The notes below the pieces were generated by a model. It worked only from the letters and a program-made list of their open reading frames with translations. It did not search any database and was not told where the DNA came from. Source: Burkholderiaceae bacterium (lineage in GTDB: Bacteria; Pseudomonadota; Gammaproteobacteria; Burkholderiales; Burkholderiaceae_C). From it: 64,000 nt of DNA. The DNA lies in NCBI GenBank assembly GCA_030123545.1, contig CP126124.1:2356001-2420000 (forward strand), given 5' to 3'. The translations under genes and the position numbers were made by a program. Shown here in pieces: positions 53,204 through 61,896 of the stretch (positions are counted from its first letter, which is position 1; every line of letters starts with the position of its first letter).

Positions 53204-53686
53204 CTAATGTGAGTTACCCATTGCTGGCTGAATCAACTCGAGACAGGCCGCTGCACGTGCAGCTTCGGTGTCAGCCCAAAATCGATGTGTTTTCGCGTTG
53301 ATCGAGTCTTCAGAAATCATCAGTGTTTCATATTGAACGTTAACGCCGTGCTGTACTGCGGCCCGGAAGGTGGCCTCGACCGTTCCAGGCGGCGCGGCTG
53401 AAGCCCAAGTCGCCGTAAGGGCCTGTAGCTCGAGGGCGGCGGCTATTGCGGGTGTCTTCGCTTGAGCGGGTTGTCCATGCCAATTTGCGGCGCTCAAGCC
53501 ATTGGCTTCTTCAACTTGAATTACCCAAGTAATTATTTTTGGGGCAAGAGCGGGAGAAATGAGATTGGGTGACGGACCGGTTGCTGCACAGGTTACTTGT
53601 GAAAGCGCTGATGAACTGAAACCGATCCCCAGTAGAATGGTTGCGACTATCAAACCGATACGAGCGGCTATTCCGAGTTGTGGCAT
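53204..53686 (-). CDS. Secreted hypothetical protein
   Basis: A 160-residue protein of unknown function with a clear signal peptide (IGLIVATILLGIGFSSSALS, cleavage near ALS-QVTC). The mature part is helical and holds two cysteines (VTCAA near the start, AACLELIQ near the end) and segments like AALELQALTATWASAAPPGT, compatible with a small helical bundle closed by a disulfide. GGAGGG lies seven bases before ATG 53686. First gene of a two-gene unit with the TTG-start protein; the lower GC than flanking hrpA suggests a shared recent origin. Periplasmic or secreted effector/immunity roles are conceivable but unsupported. Confidence 0.65.
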   Translation of the reverse strand: MPQLGIAARIGLIVATILLGIGFSSSALSQVTCAATGPSPNLISPALAPKIITWVIQVEEANGLSAANWHGQPAQAKTPAIAAALELQALTATWASAAPPGTVEATFRAAVQHGVNVQYETLMISEDSINAKTHRFWADTEAARAAACLELIQPAMGNSH

Positions 53687-53723
53687 TCGTCATCCCTCCG
53701 TTGCGGGCAAGATATCACAGTGG

Positions 53724-56700
53724 CTACCCCTGCAACTGCCCCCACGCCTTCTCCAGCCGCTTGACGCTCACCGGCTGCGGCGTGCGCAGCTCCTGCGCGA
53801 ACAGGCTCACCCGCAGTTCCTCGAGCAGCCAGCGGAACTCCGCGAGCCGCGCGTCGAGCACGCCGCGGCGCTCGGCGACGAGACGCCAGCAGCGCTGCTC
53901 TAGCGGGCGCAGCTCGGCGAGACGCGCGGCGTCGCGCGCCGGATCGGCGCGGACCTTGTCGAGCCGCAGCGTGATCGCCTTCAGGTAGCGCGGCAGGTGC
54001 GCAAGCTGCGCCCAGGGCACGGCCGCGATGAAGTTCTTCGGCATCAGCCGTTGCAACTGCCGCTGCGCGTCCTGCGTCGCCTCGGGCGCGTTCTTCGTGT
54101 CCTTTAGCTTGCGCGCGGCCGCCGCGTGCTCGGCGAGGATCGCTCCCGCGAGCCGCGCAACCTCGTTCGCAATCAGCACGAGCCGCCCTCGCCCTTCGTC
54201 CACGCGGCGCTCGAACGCGGGCTGATCGACCGGCAGCGGCGGCTGCAGGAACGCGCGGTCCAGCGCCACCTCGACGATCTGCGCACGCAGTTCCTCCAGC
54301 GTGCCGCCGCCCGACCCGTCGGGCGCGCGCCCGACCTGCATGTAGGCCACCGCCATCCTCTGCAGATCGGGGATGTTCTTCTCCAGGTGCTTCAGCGCGT
54401 CCTTCATCTGCAGCGCGAACAGGCGGCGCAGCCCGGCGCGGTGCCGCACGGCGGCGGCCTCGGGCTCGTCGAACAGCTCGATCGTCACCGCGTCGCCGCG
54501 GTCGATCAGCGCCGGAAAGCCGATCAACGCCTGGCCGCCCTTCTTGATCTCCATCAGTTCGGGCAGCTCGCCGAAGGTCCAGTCGGTGTAGCGCTGGCTA
54601 TCCGGCATCGCGGCAGGAGCAGCGGCTGCGACGCGTGTTGCTTCGCTTTTGATAGCTACCTGTGAGCCACCCGCTTGGGCTTGCGCCGCATTTTGTTCTG
54701 AAATCTTGCGCTCGCCCACACGCTTGAGCCCCGCCAGCGCCTGGAACGCGCCGCGCGCCTGGCCGCCGAGCTCGGCCTTCAGCGCCGCCAGATTGCGCCC
54801 CATGCCGAGCTGGCGCCCGTCGTCGCCCACCACGCGCAGGTTTATGAACAGGTGGGCGGGAACCATGTCGAGCTTGAAGTCCGTGCGCTTCACGTCGAGG
54901 CCGGTCTCGTCGCGCACGCGCCTCTGCAGCGCATCGGTCAGCGAGCCGTGGCCGTACGCCTCGGGCGCTGACAGGACCTCGGCCAGCCGCGCGGCCGCCT
55001 GCGGCAGCGGCACGAAACGCGCGCGCGGCTTTTGCGGCAGGCTTTTCAGCAGCGCCTGGATCTTGTCTTTGAGCATGCCCGGCACCAGCCACTCGCAGCG
55101 CTCCTCGCTGACCTGGTTCAGCACGAACAGCGGCACGGTGACGGTGAGGCCGTCCTTCGCATCGCTGGGCTCGTGCAGGTAGCTCGCAGCGCAATCGACG
55201 CCGCCGAGCTTCACCGTCGGCGGAAAGGCCTGCGTGGTGATGCCGGCCGCCTGATGCCGCATCAGCTCTTCTTTGGCTAAAAGCAGCAGGCGCGGATTCG
55301 CCTTGGCCGCCTCGCGCCACCAGCGCTCGAACGCCTGCCCGCTCGCCACGTCGGCGGGCACCTGCGCGTCGTAGAAGGCGTAGATCAGCGCCTCGTCGAC
55401 CAGCACGTCCTGCCGGCGCGACTTGTGTTCGAGCGACTCCACCTCGCGCAGCAGCTTTCGGTTCGCCGCGAGGAACGGCAGCTTCGTGTCCCACTGCCCG
55501 GCGACCAGCGCCTCGCGCAGGAAGATCTCGCGCGCTCCCGCCGGATCGACGCGCGCATAGTCGACGCGCCGGCCGCTGTAGACCACGAGGCCGTACAGCG
55601 TCGCGCGCTCGAATGCGGCAACGCGCGCCTCCTTCTTCTCCCAGTGCGGGTCGAGCAGTTGCTTGTTCAGCAGATGGCCGGCGACCTCCTCGATCCATGT
55701 CGGTTCGATCGACGCAATGCCGCGGCCGAACAGCCTTGTCGTTTCCACCAACTCCGCACAGACGATCCAGCGCCCCGGCTTCTTGCGCAGATGCGCGCCC
55801 GGGTGGCGGTGGAACTTGATGCCCCTGGCGCCCAGGTACTCGCCCGAGGCAGACCCGGCCTCCTCGTCCATCTTGCAGCCGACGTTGCCGAGCAGGCCGG
55901 CCAGCATCGACTTGTGCAGCGCTTCATAACCGGCTGGTGCCGTGTTGAGCTTCCATTTGTGCTCCGTCACGACGGTCAGCAGTTGCGAATGGATGTCGCG
56001 CCACTCGCGCACGCGGCGCACGCTGATGAAGTTCTGGCGCAGCAGTTGCTCGTATTGGCGGTTGCTGAGCTTGTGATGGGGGTGGTTGCCCTCACCCCCG
56101 CCCTCTCCCGCGAGCGGGAGAGGGAGTGTCTGGCCCCCTCTCCCGCTCGCGGGAGAGGGTTGGGGTGAGGGTGCTTGCGCCATCCGCTGCACCACCGGCA
56201 GCACCGCCGCATTCGCCTTCTTCGGCCCCTGCGCAGCCGCCTGCATCTCGCGCCGCGTCTGCGCGATCGGGCCGCCGCCGCGCGCGTCGTGCAGCCACTG
56301 CCACAGCCGCAGATAGCCGCTGAACTCGCTCTTGTCGTCGTCGAACTTCGCATGCGCCTGATCGGCCTGCGCCTGCGCGTCGAGCGGCCGATCGCGCACG
56401 TCCTGCACCGACAGCGCGGCGGCAATCACCAGCACCTCGGCCAGCGCGCCGCGCTCGCGCGCCTCGACGATCATCCGGCCCACGCGCGGGTCCAGCGGCA
56501 GCTTCGCGAGTTCCTTCCCGATCGCCGTCAGTTCGCCCGCGTCGTCGACCGCGCCGAGTTCGCCGAGCAACTGCATGCCGTCGGCGATCGCGCGGCTAGA
56601 CGGCGCCTCCAGGAACGGGAAGCGCGCGATGTCGGCGAGGTGCAGCGACTTCATCCGCAGGATCACGCTGGCGAGCGACGATCGCAGGATTTCCGGGTCG

Positions 56701-57860
56701 GTGAAGCGCGGCCGGCCGGCGAAATCGTCTTCGCCATAGAGCCGGATGCAGATGCCGTCGGCGACCCGGCCGCAGCGGCCGGCGCGCTGGTTCGCCGCCG
56801 CTTGGGCAATCGGCTCGACCAGCAACTGCTCCACTTTGCTCTTGAAGCTGTAGCGCTTGACCCGCGCCGTGCCTGCGTCTATTACGTATTTGATGCCGGG
56901 AACGGTGAGCGAGGTCTCGGCCACGTTGGTCGCGAGCACGATGCGGCGCGCGCCGTGGGGGTCGAAGATCCGGTCCTGCTCGGGCTGCGACAGCCGCGCG
57001 AACAGCGGCAGCACCTCGGCGCTGCGCAGCACCGGGCTGTGCGCGAGGTGCCGGCGCAGATGGTCGGCCGCCTCGCGGATTTCGCGCTCGCCGGGCAGGA
57101 ACACCAGAATGTCGCCGCCTTGGTGAGCATCGCGCCAGAGCTCGTCCACCGCGTCGGCGATCGCTTCGTTCAGCCCGTAATCGCGGCTCTCCTCGAACGG
57201 CCGCCAACGCTGCTCGACCGGAAACATGCGCCCCGACACCTGGATCACCGGCGCGGGTTGCTCCTTGCCATCGGCAAAGTGCCGCGCGAAGCGCTCGGCA
57301 TCGATCGTTGCCGAGGTGACGATGACCTTCAGGTCGGGCCGCTTGGGGAGGATCTGGCGCAAGTACCCGAGCAGGAAATCGATGTTCAGGCTGCGCTCGT
57401 GCGCCTCGTCGATGATCAGCGTGTCGTAGGCTTCGAGCAGCGAGTCGGACTGGGTTTCGGCGAGCAGGATGCCGTCGGTCATCAATTTGACCGACGCGCC
57501 GGGCGAGAGCCGGTCCTGGAACCGCACCTTGTAGCCGACGACCTCGCCGAGCGGCGTGTTCAGCTCCTGCGCAATGCGCTTTGCGACCGAACTGGCGGCG
57601 ATGCGGCGCGGCTGGGTGTGGCCGATCAGCCGGCCTTTCTGACCCGGTGCGGCATTGCATCTCCCGCGGCCCATGGCGAGCGCGATCTTCGGCAGCTGCG
57701 TGGTTTTGCCCGAGCCGGTCTCGCCGCAGACGACGACGACTTGGGTAGCGCGGATGGCATCCATGATCTCGTCGCGCCGCATTGAGACCGGCAGCGAATC
57801 CGGGAAGTCGATCTTCAGTGCGGCGGTCAAGGCGGGTCTGTCAGTAAACGAGGCCGGCAT
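53724..57860 (-). CDS. hrpA: ATP-dependent RNA helicase HrpA
   Basis: A 1378-residue DEAH-box helicase. Walker A is GETGSGKTTQLPK (K52), motif II DEAHERSLNIDFLLGYL, motif III TSATIDAERFARHFA, the second lobe has TNVAETSLTVPGIKYVIDAG and QRAGRCGRVADGICIRLYGE, then HA2/OB domains and the long HrpA C-terminal region with DUF3418-like segments near the end. HrpA rescues stalled ribosomes by acting on mRNA. It is about 80 residues longer than the E. coli enzyme, partly through two repeat-coded insertions: PSPQPSPASGRGGQTLPLPL with AGEGGGEG (56.1 kb) and GGSQVAIKSEATRVAAAAPA (54.65 kb). ATG 57860 is the start with family support. Confidence 0.94.
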   Translation of the reverse strand: MPASFTDRPALTAALKIDFPDSLPVSMRRDEIMDAIRATQVVVVCGETGSGKTTQLPKIALAMGRGRCNAAPGQKGRLIGHTQPRRIAASSVAKRIAQELNTPLGEVVGYKVRFQDRLSPGASVKLMTDGILLAETQSDSLLEAYDTLIIDEAHERSLNIDFLLGYLRQILPKRPDLKVIVTSATIDAERFARHFADGKEQPAPVIQVSGRMFPVEQRWRPFEESRDYGLNEAIADAVDELWRDAHQGGDILVFLPGEREIREAADHLRRHLAHSPVLRSAEVLPLFARLSQPEQDRIFDPHGARRIVLATNVAETSLTVPGIKYVIDAGTARVKRYSFKSKVEQLLVEPIAQAAANQRAGRCGRVADGICIRLYGEDDFAGRPRFTDPEILRSSLASVILRMKSLHLADIARFPFLEAPSSRAIADGMQLLGELGAVDDAGELTAIGKELAKLPLDPRVGRMIVEARERGALAEVLVIAAALSVQDVRDRPLDAQAQADQAHAKFDDDKSEFSGYLRLWQWLHDARGGGPIAQTRREMQAAAQGPKKANAAVLPVVQRMAQAPSPQPSPASGRGGQTLPLPLAGEGGGEGNHPHHKLSNRQYEQLLRQNFISVRRVREWRDIHSQLLTVVTEHKWKLNTAPAGYEALHKSMLAGLLGNVGCKMDEEAGSASGEYLGARGIKFHRHPGAHLRKKPGRWIVCAELVETTRLFGRGIASIEPTWIEEVAGHLLNKQLLDPHWEKKEARVAAFERATLYGLVVYSGRRVDYARVDPAGAREIFLREALVAGQWDTKLPFLAANRKLLREVESLEHKSRRQDVLVDEALIYAFYDAQVPADVASGQAFERWWREAAKANPRLLLLAKEELMRHQAAGITTQAFPPTVKLGGVDCAASYLHEPSDAKDGLTVTVPLFVLNQVSEERCEWLVPGMLKDKIQALLKSLPQKPRARFVPLPQAAARLAEVLSAPEAYGHGSLTDALQRRVRDETGLDVKRTDFKLDMVPAHLFINLRVVGDDGRQLGMGRNLAALKAELGGQARGAFQALAGLKRVGERKISEQNAAQAQAGGSQVAIKSEATRVAAAAPAAMPDSQRYTDWTFGELPELMEIKKGGQALIGFPALIDRGDAVTIELFDEPEAAAVRHRAGLRRLFALQMKDALKHLEKNIPDLQRMAVAYMQVGRAPDGSGGGTLEELRAQIVEVALDRAFLQPPLPVDQPAFERRVDEGRGRLVLIANEVARLAGAILAEHAAAARKLKDTKNAPEATQDAQRQLQRLMPKNFIAAVPWAQLAHLPRYLKAITLRLDKVRADPARDAARLAELRPLEQRCWRLVAERRGVLDARLAEFRWLLEELRVSLFAQELRTPQPVSVKRLEKAWGQLQG
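54640..54711 (-). repeat. AT-rich interspersed repeat inside hrpA
   Basis: Coding strand contains CAGGTAGCTATCAAAAGC after CAAGCCCAAGCGGGTGG, matching the AGCTATNAAA family well. In frame; it codes for a Gln/Ala-rich linker (SEQNAAQAQAGGSQVAIKSE). Confidence 0.65.
56089..56173. repeat. Inverted pair of CCCTCTCCCGC palindromes inside hrpA
   Basis: Two copies of the CCCTCTCCCGC...GCGGGAGAGGG palindrome (56101-56124 and 56136-56159) face each other, flanked by CCTCACCCC and GGGGTGAGG, so the whole is itself an inverted repeat. It is in frame within hrpA. A single copy lies in the defence methyltransferase gene at 28.8 kb. Confidence 0.9.
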
Positions 57861-57955
57861 TATCGGCTGCCGTCTTGCGCCGCGCGCCGCGCCGCGCCAC
57901 ACGACCCGAAGTGCGGCGGCACCGGTCGCCGCACTGCGAAACCCGGTGCGCGGTT

Positions 57956-58261
57956 TCAGGTCTGCTGCCGCCGCGCCCCGCAGCGGCCTTCGCGCAGACG
58001 CTCGCGCTCCTCGTCGCTGAGCGCGGCCCAGCGCGCGCCGGGGCCATGCCGGTGCCAGCCAGGTCGGCCACGGAATCCGCCGAACAGGATGCGGCTCAGC
58101 ACCAGCAGGCCGACCGCCTGCGCGAAGCTGATCGCATGCGCGCCGGCGAACAGCGCCGGCACCAGCCAGTTCCACAGCAGCATCACGACCGCGGACAGCA
58201 CCGCAATTGCAAGCAGCGCCAACGCCACGAATTTCAGGAACCGAAAACGTCCGAATCTCAT
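57956..58261 (-). CDS. Small membrane protein downstream of ECF sigma factor
   Basis: A 101-residue protein not assigned to a family. It has a basic N-terminus (MRFGRFRFLK), two hydrophobic helices (about 11-37 and 44-61), then a short cytoplasmic tail rich in Arg, Gly and Glu (GPGARWAALSDEERERLREG). ATG 58261 lies 13 bases after the sigma-factor stop, so co-transcription is very likely. By position it could modulate the sigma factor, but it shows no zinc-binding anti-sigma (ZAS) motif. An upstream extension of the frame overlaps the sigma gene and is rejected. Confidence 0.65.
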   Translation of the reverse strand: MRFGRFRFLKFVALALLAIAVLSAVVMLLWNWLVPALFAGAHAISFAQAVGLLVLSRILFGGFRGRPGWHRHGPGARWAALSDEERERLREGRCGARRQQT

Positions 58262-58274
58262 CGGGACTCTCCTT

Positions 58275-58853
58275 TCAGGATCGCTCCAGGTCATCATGAA
58301 AACCCTGCAGCCGCCGGCGCAGATGCAGCACCGCATAGTGCTTGCGCGCCAGCAGCGTATTCAGCGGCACGCCGCTGCGGCGCGCGAGCTCGTTGAAACT
58401 CACACCGTCGAGCTCGTGCGCGATGAAGACGTCGCGCTGCTCGGCGGGCAGTTCGGCCAGCGCCTGCTCGACCGCTTCGAGCATGCGCCGGCGCGCGTAA
58501 GCCGCGTCCGGGCCGCCGCCCCGATCGGGCAGCGCGCGCTCTAGCCACGGCGACTCGTCGTCGTCCGGGTCGATCTCCGCCAGTGGCAGCTCGCGCGCTT
58601 TCCGAAAGCGGTCGACGATGCGGTTGCGCGCGACCCGCAGCAGCCAGGCGCCGGCCTGCTCGATCGGCTCGGGCAGGCGGTACGCCGCGACGAATTCGGC
58701 CAGCACATCCTGCACGATGTCTTCCGCGTCGCCCGGATCGCGGACGCGCCCGCGCACGAAACCCGCCAGCCGGCCGCTCTCGCGCCGGACCACGTCGACC
58801 AGGCTGCGTTCACGATCGGCCATCGCGGTCAGAGGATTGATGCCGACCTGCAT
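58275..58853 (-). CDS. ECF-subfamily RNA polymerase sigma factor
   Basis: A 192-residue extracytoplasmic-function sigma factor. Region 2 holds RDPGDAEDIVQDVLAEFVAA and LLRVARNRIVDRFRKAREL (promoter -10 recognition); region 4 holds LAELPAEQRDVFIAHELDGV and SFNELARRSGVPLNTLLARK (helix-turn-helix, -35 recognition). An acidic linker with DPDDDESPW lies between. ATG 58853 or ATG 58823 (182 residues) may be the start; neither has a good ribosome-binding site. No classical anti-sigma gene is adjacent; the next gene encodes a small two-helix membrane protein. Divergent from argA. Confidence 0.88.
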   Translation of the reverse strand: MQVGINPLTAMADRERSLVDVVRRESGRLAGFVRGRVRDPGDAEDIVQDVLAEFVAAYRLPEPIEQAGAWLLRVARNRIVDRFRKARELPLAEIDPDDDESPWLERALPDRGGGPDAAYARRRMLEAVEQALAELPAEQRDVFIAHELDGVSFNELARRSGVPLNTLLARKHYAVLHLRRRLQGFHDDLERS

Positions 58854-59045
58854 GTCGTTGATGACGTATCAGCCGGCCGAATATTGTGTGGCTTGTGTGG
58901 CCGGCGCGGTGCGGCGACGTGCGCACCCAGGGCGGCGGCGCACCGCCAGCCGCTACACTGGCGGACCACCCGCCCCCAGCCGCCGCACAGCCATCCCACG
59001 CCCGTCGCGACCGCCCTGACCCGCCGTTCCGATCCGCCGTTCGCC

Positions 59046-60395
59046 ATGTCCGCCGTCTTCAACTTCACCTTCGTTCCCTGGTTCCGTTCGGTGGCGCCGT
59101 ACATCCACATGCACCGCGGCAAGACCTTCGTGGTCGCGATCTGCGGCGAGGCGTTCGCCGCCGGCAAGCTGCACAGCCTGGTGCAGGACGTGGCGCTGAT
59201 CCGCAGCATGGGCGTCAAGGTGGTGCTGGTGCACGGGTTCCGGCCGCAGGTCAGCGAGCAGCTGAAGGCCAAGGGCCATGCGGCGAAGTATTCGCACGGC
59301 ATCCGCATTACCGACGAGGTCGCGCTCGACTGCGCGCAGGAGGCCGCGGGCCAGCTGCTGTACGAGATCGAGGCCGCGTTCAGCCAGGGGCTGCCGAACA
59401 CGCCGATGGCCGGCTCGACGGTGCGAATCGTCTCCGGCAACTTCATCACTGCGCGGCCGATCGGCATCGTCGACGGGGTCGACTTCCAGCATTCGGGCGT
59501 GGTGCGCAAGGTCGACGCCGCCGGCATCACCCGCATGCTCGAATTCGGCGCGATGGTGCTGATCTCGCCGTTCGGCTTCTCGCCGACCGGCGAAGCATTC
59601 AACCTGACGATGGAAGAGGTCGCGACCTCGGTCGCGGTCGCGCTGCAGGCCGACAAGCTGATCTTCGTCACCGAAATCGCCGGCATCCGCGCGAAGCCGA
59701 ACGAGCCCGAGAGCGACGACAATCCGGTCGACACCGAGATCTCGCTCGCGGAAGCCGAGCGCATCCTCGCGCAGTCACCGTCGTACAAGAACCCCACCGA
59801 CACCGCGTTCTACCTGCAGCATTGCGTGAAGGCGTGCCGCGGCGGCGTCGAGCGCAGCCACATCATCCCGTTCGCGGTCGACGGCTCGCTGCTGCTCGAA
59901 ATCTACGTGCACGACGGCATCGGCACGATGGTGATCGACGAGAAGCTGGAGAACCTGCGCGAAGCCACCAGCGACGACGTTGGCGGCATCCTGCAGCTGA
60001 TCGAACCGTTCGAGAAGGACGGCACGCTGGTGCGCCGCAGCCGCACCGAGATCGAGCGCGACGCCGACCACTACACGGTGCTGGAGCACGATGGCGTGAT
60101 CTTCGCCTGCGCCGCGCTGTACCCGTACCCCGAGGCGCGCACCGGCGAGATGGCGGCGCTTACCGTGTCGCCGCAAAGCCAGGGCCAGGGCGACGGCGAG
60201 AAGGTGCTGCGCCGCATCGAGCGGCGCGCCCGCGCGATCGGCCTGGAGAGCATCTTCGTGCTCACCACCCGCACCATGCACTGGTTCCTGAAGCGCGGCT
60301 TTCAGGCGGTCGACCCCGACTGGCTGCCCGAGGCGCGCAAGCGCAAGTACAACTGGGACCGCAAGAGCCAGGTGCTGGTGAAGAAGCTGGGATAG
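59046..60395 (+). CDS. argA: Amino-acid N-acetyltransferase ArgA
   Basis: A 449-residue classical N-acetylglutamate synthase, first enzyme of arginine synthesis: N-terminal amino-acid-kinase domain (HRGKTFVVAICGEAFAAGKL, VLVHGFRPQVSEQLKAKG, SGNFITARPIGIVDGVDF) and C-terminal GNAT acetyltransferase domain (REATSDDVGGILQLIEPFEK, AALYPYPEARTGEMAALTVS, with the acetyl-CoA loop SPQSQGQGDGEKVLRRIERR). The kinase-like domain normally binds arginine for feedback inhibition. Length agrees with E. coli ArgA (443). ATG 59046 is used; the frame stays open upstream through proline-rich sequence with no similarity. It appears monocistronic, 192 bases from the divergent sigma-factor gene. Confidence 0.95.
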   Translation: MSAVFNFTFVPWFRSVAPYIHMHRGKTFVVAICGEAFAAGKLHSLVQDVALIRSMGVKVVLVHGFRPQVSEQLKAKGHAAKYSHGIRITDEVALDCAQEAAGQLLYEIEAAFSQGLPNTPMAGSTVRIVSGNFITARPIGIVDGVDFQHSGVVRKVDAAGITRMLEFGAMVLISPFGFSPTGEAFNLTMEEVATSVAVALQADKLIFVTEIAGIRAKPNEPESDDNPVDTEISLAEAERILAQSPSYKNPTDTAFYLQHCVKACRGGVERSHIIPFAVDGSLLLEIYVHDGIGTMVIDEKLENLREATSDDVGGILQLIEPFEKDGTLVRRSRTEIERDADHYTVLEHDGVIFACAALYPYPEARTGEMAALTVSPQSQGQGDGEKVLRRIERRARAIGLESIFVLTTRTMHWFLKRGFQAVDPDWLPEARKRKYNWDRKSQVLVKKLG

Positions 60396-60527
60396 GACAA
60401 AACACCCCGCAAGCGCCTGCGGCGTGGGTGATCTCGCAGCGCTACACCCAGAGCAACGTGGCGTCAGACGCATGTCGCGAGGCCGCACCGAGATTCGGAC
60501 ATTGATCAAGGGGCGGCGCGATCCGCG

Positions 60528-61676
60528 TCAGCGCGGCGCTGCGGTGCGTCCTCCTGCGTAAGCCTCGTAACCAGCCACGAAACGCGGTGACACCCGGCGC
60601 AGCCGTTCGATGTCGATGCGCCCGCTGCGCTGGACGTATCCCCAGGCGAAGTCCCAGGGATCCAGCCGCATTTGCTCGGGAAAATGCTCGTACCAGTCCG
60701 CGCTCGCATTGGCGGCCGCGACCAGCTTGCGCGCGACCGGCTTGCGCGCGGCCTCGAACGCGGCGAGCGCATCGGCGAGCGCGTGCGGATAGTCGCGCAG
60801 GCTCGATGCAAGCGCGATCGCGTCTTCGAACGCCAGGCGCGTGCCCGAGCCGATCGAGAAATGCGCGGTGCGCAGCGCGTCCCCGATCAGCGCCGTGTTG
60901 CCTGCGAACCAGTGCTCGCTCCAGACCTTGGGGAAGCGGCGCCAGAGCGAGCGATTCGTGACCAGCGGATGGCCGTCCAGCGTCGCGGCGAAGACCCTTT
61001 CGCAATACGCCTTCGTCGCCGACTCATCCAGCGCCGCAAAGCCGGCGCGCTCCCAGGTTGCCGGATCGCACTCGACGATGAACGTGCTCATGTCGGGGGC
61101 ATAGCGGTAATGGTGCGCGTTGAAAGTGCCCGCCTCGGTCTGCACGAAGGTCTGGCTGAGCGCGGCGAACGGGCGTGTCGTGCCATACCAGACGAAGCGG
61201 TTCGCCAGGTATTCAATGCGGGTGCCGAATTCATTCTCGCGGCCCTTGCGCACGAAAGAATTCACGCCGTCGGCGCCCACCACGAGGTCGTAGCCTTGCA
61301 GATCGCGCGCGTCCGTCAGCAGGCAGCGATATTCGGGCACGACGCCGGCCGCGGCGAGCCGCTGCTGGAGCAGCTGCAATAGCTGCAGGCGCCCGATCGC
61401 GGCGAAGCCTATGCCGTCGATCGCGATCGCCTGCCCGCGATGGTGCAGCACAAGATCATTCCATTGCTGCATCGCCGGCGTGACCAGTTCGCAGGTCGCC
61501 GGGTCGTCCCCGCGCAGAAACTCCAGCGCGCGGTCCGAGAACACGACGCCAAACCCGAAGGTTGAGTCCGGTGGGTTCTGCTCGACGATGCGGATCGAGC
61601 TTTGAGGGTTCTGCCGCTTGAGCAGGTAGGCAAGGTACAGGCCCGCCGGTCCGGCGCCCACGATCAGCACATTCAT
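60528..61676 (-). CDS. FAD monooxygenase, salicylyl-CoA/anthraniloyl-CoA hydroxylase type
   Basis: A 382-residue single-component flavin monooxygenase: FAD dinucleotide-binding start MNVLIVGAGPAGLYLAYLLK, the NAD(P)H/FAD motif YDLVVGADGVNSFVRKG, and the second FAD motif ALIGDALRTAHFSIGSGTRL. The absence of a proper PHBH-type substrate loop and the start IRIVEQNPPDSTFGFGVVFS resemble hydroxylases that act on aryl-CoA thioesters such as salicylyl-CoA 5-hydroxylase; larger two-domain relatives act on 2-aminobenzoyl-CoA. The divergent neighbour is an aryl-acid adenylate ligase, which supports a CoA-dependent aromatic acid pathway. The exact substrate is not certain. Confidence 0.82.
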   Translation of the reverse strand: MNVLIVGAGPAGLYLAYLLKRQNPQSSIRIVEQNPPDSTFGFGVVFSDRALEFLRGDDPATCELVTPAMQQWNDLVLHHRGQAIAIDGIGFAAIGRLQLLQLLQQRLAAAGVVPEYRCLLTDARDLQGYDLVVGADGVNSFVRKGRENEFGTRIEYLANRFVWYGTTRPFAALSQTFVQTEAGTFNAHHYRYAPDMSTFIVECDPATWERAGFAALDESATKAYCERVFAATLDGHPLVTNRSLWRRFPKVWSEHWFAGNTALIGDALRTAHFSIGSGTRLAFEDAIALASSLRDYPHALADALAAFEAARKPVARKLVAAANASADWYEHFPEQMRLDPWDFAWGYVQRSGRIDIERLRRVSPRFVAGYEAYAGGRTAAPR

Positions 61677-61724
61677 CGCTTCCCTTCCGCTCTGTCGCTC
61701 CTGCCCGGCCGCGCGGCGGCTGCC

Positions 61725-61817
61725 GGACGGTCCGTCTGAAACGCGAGACGAAGACTACGCCGATCCGCGGCTATCGTCACGCTGCGGCGACGGCAGCATG
61801 CTCGTCGCAGACCGTCC
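61725..61817. promoter_or_regulatory. Inverted repeat in divergent control region
   Basis: GGACGGTC at 61725-61732 and its complement GACCGTCC at 61810-61817 lie 77 bases apart in the 220-base region between the divergent monooxygenase and ligase genes. They could be paired binding sites of a shared regulator; no regulator gene is adjacent. Confidence 0.35.
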
Positions 61818-61896
61818 AGCCGGTCGATTGCGCCGGCCCCTGCGGACAAGGCCGCCGCGTATCATGACCGAGCGAGCACGAGAACGAGGTGACGAC

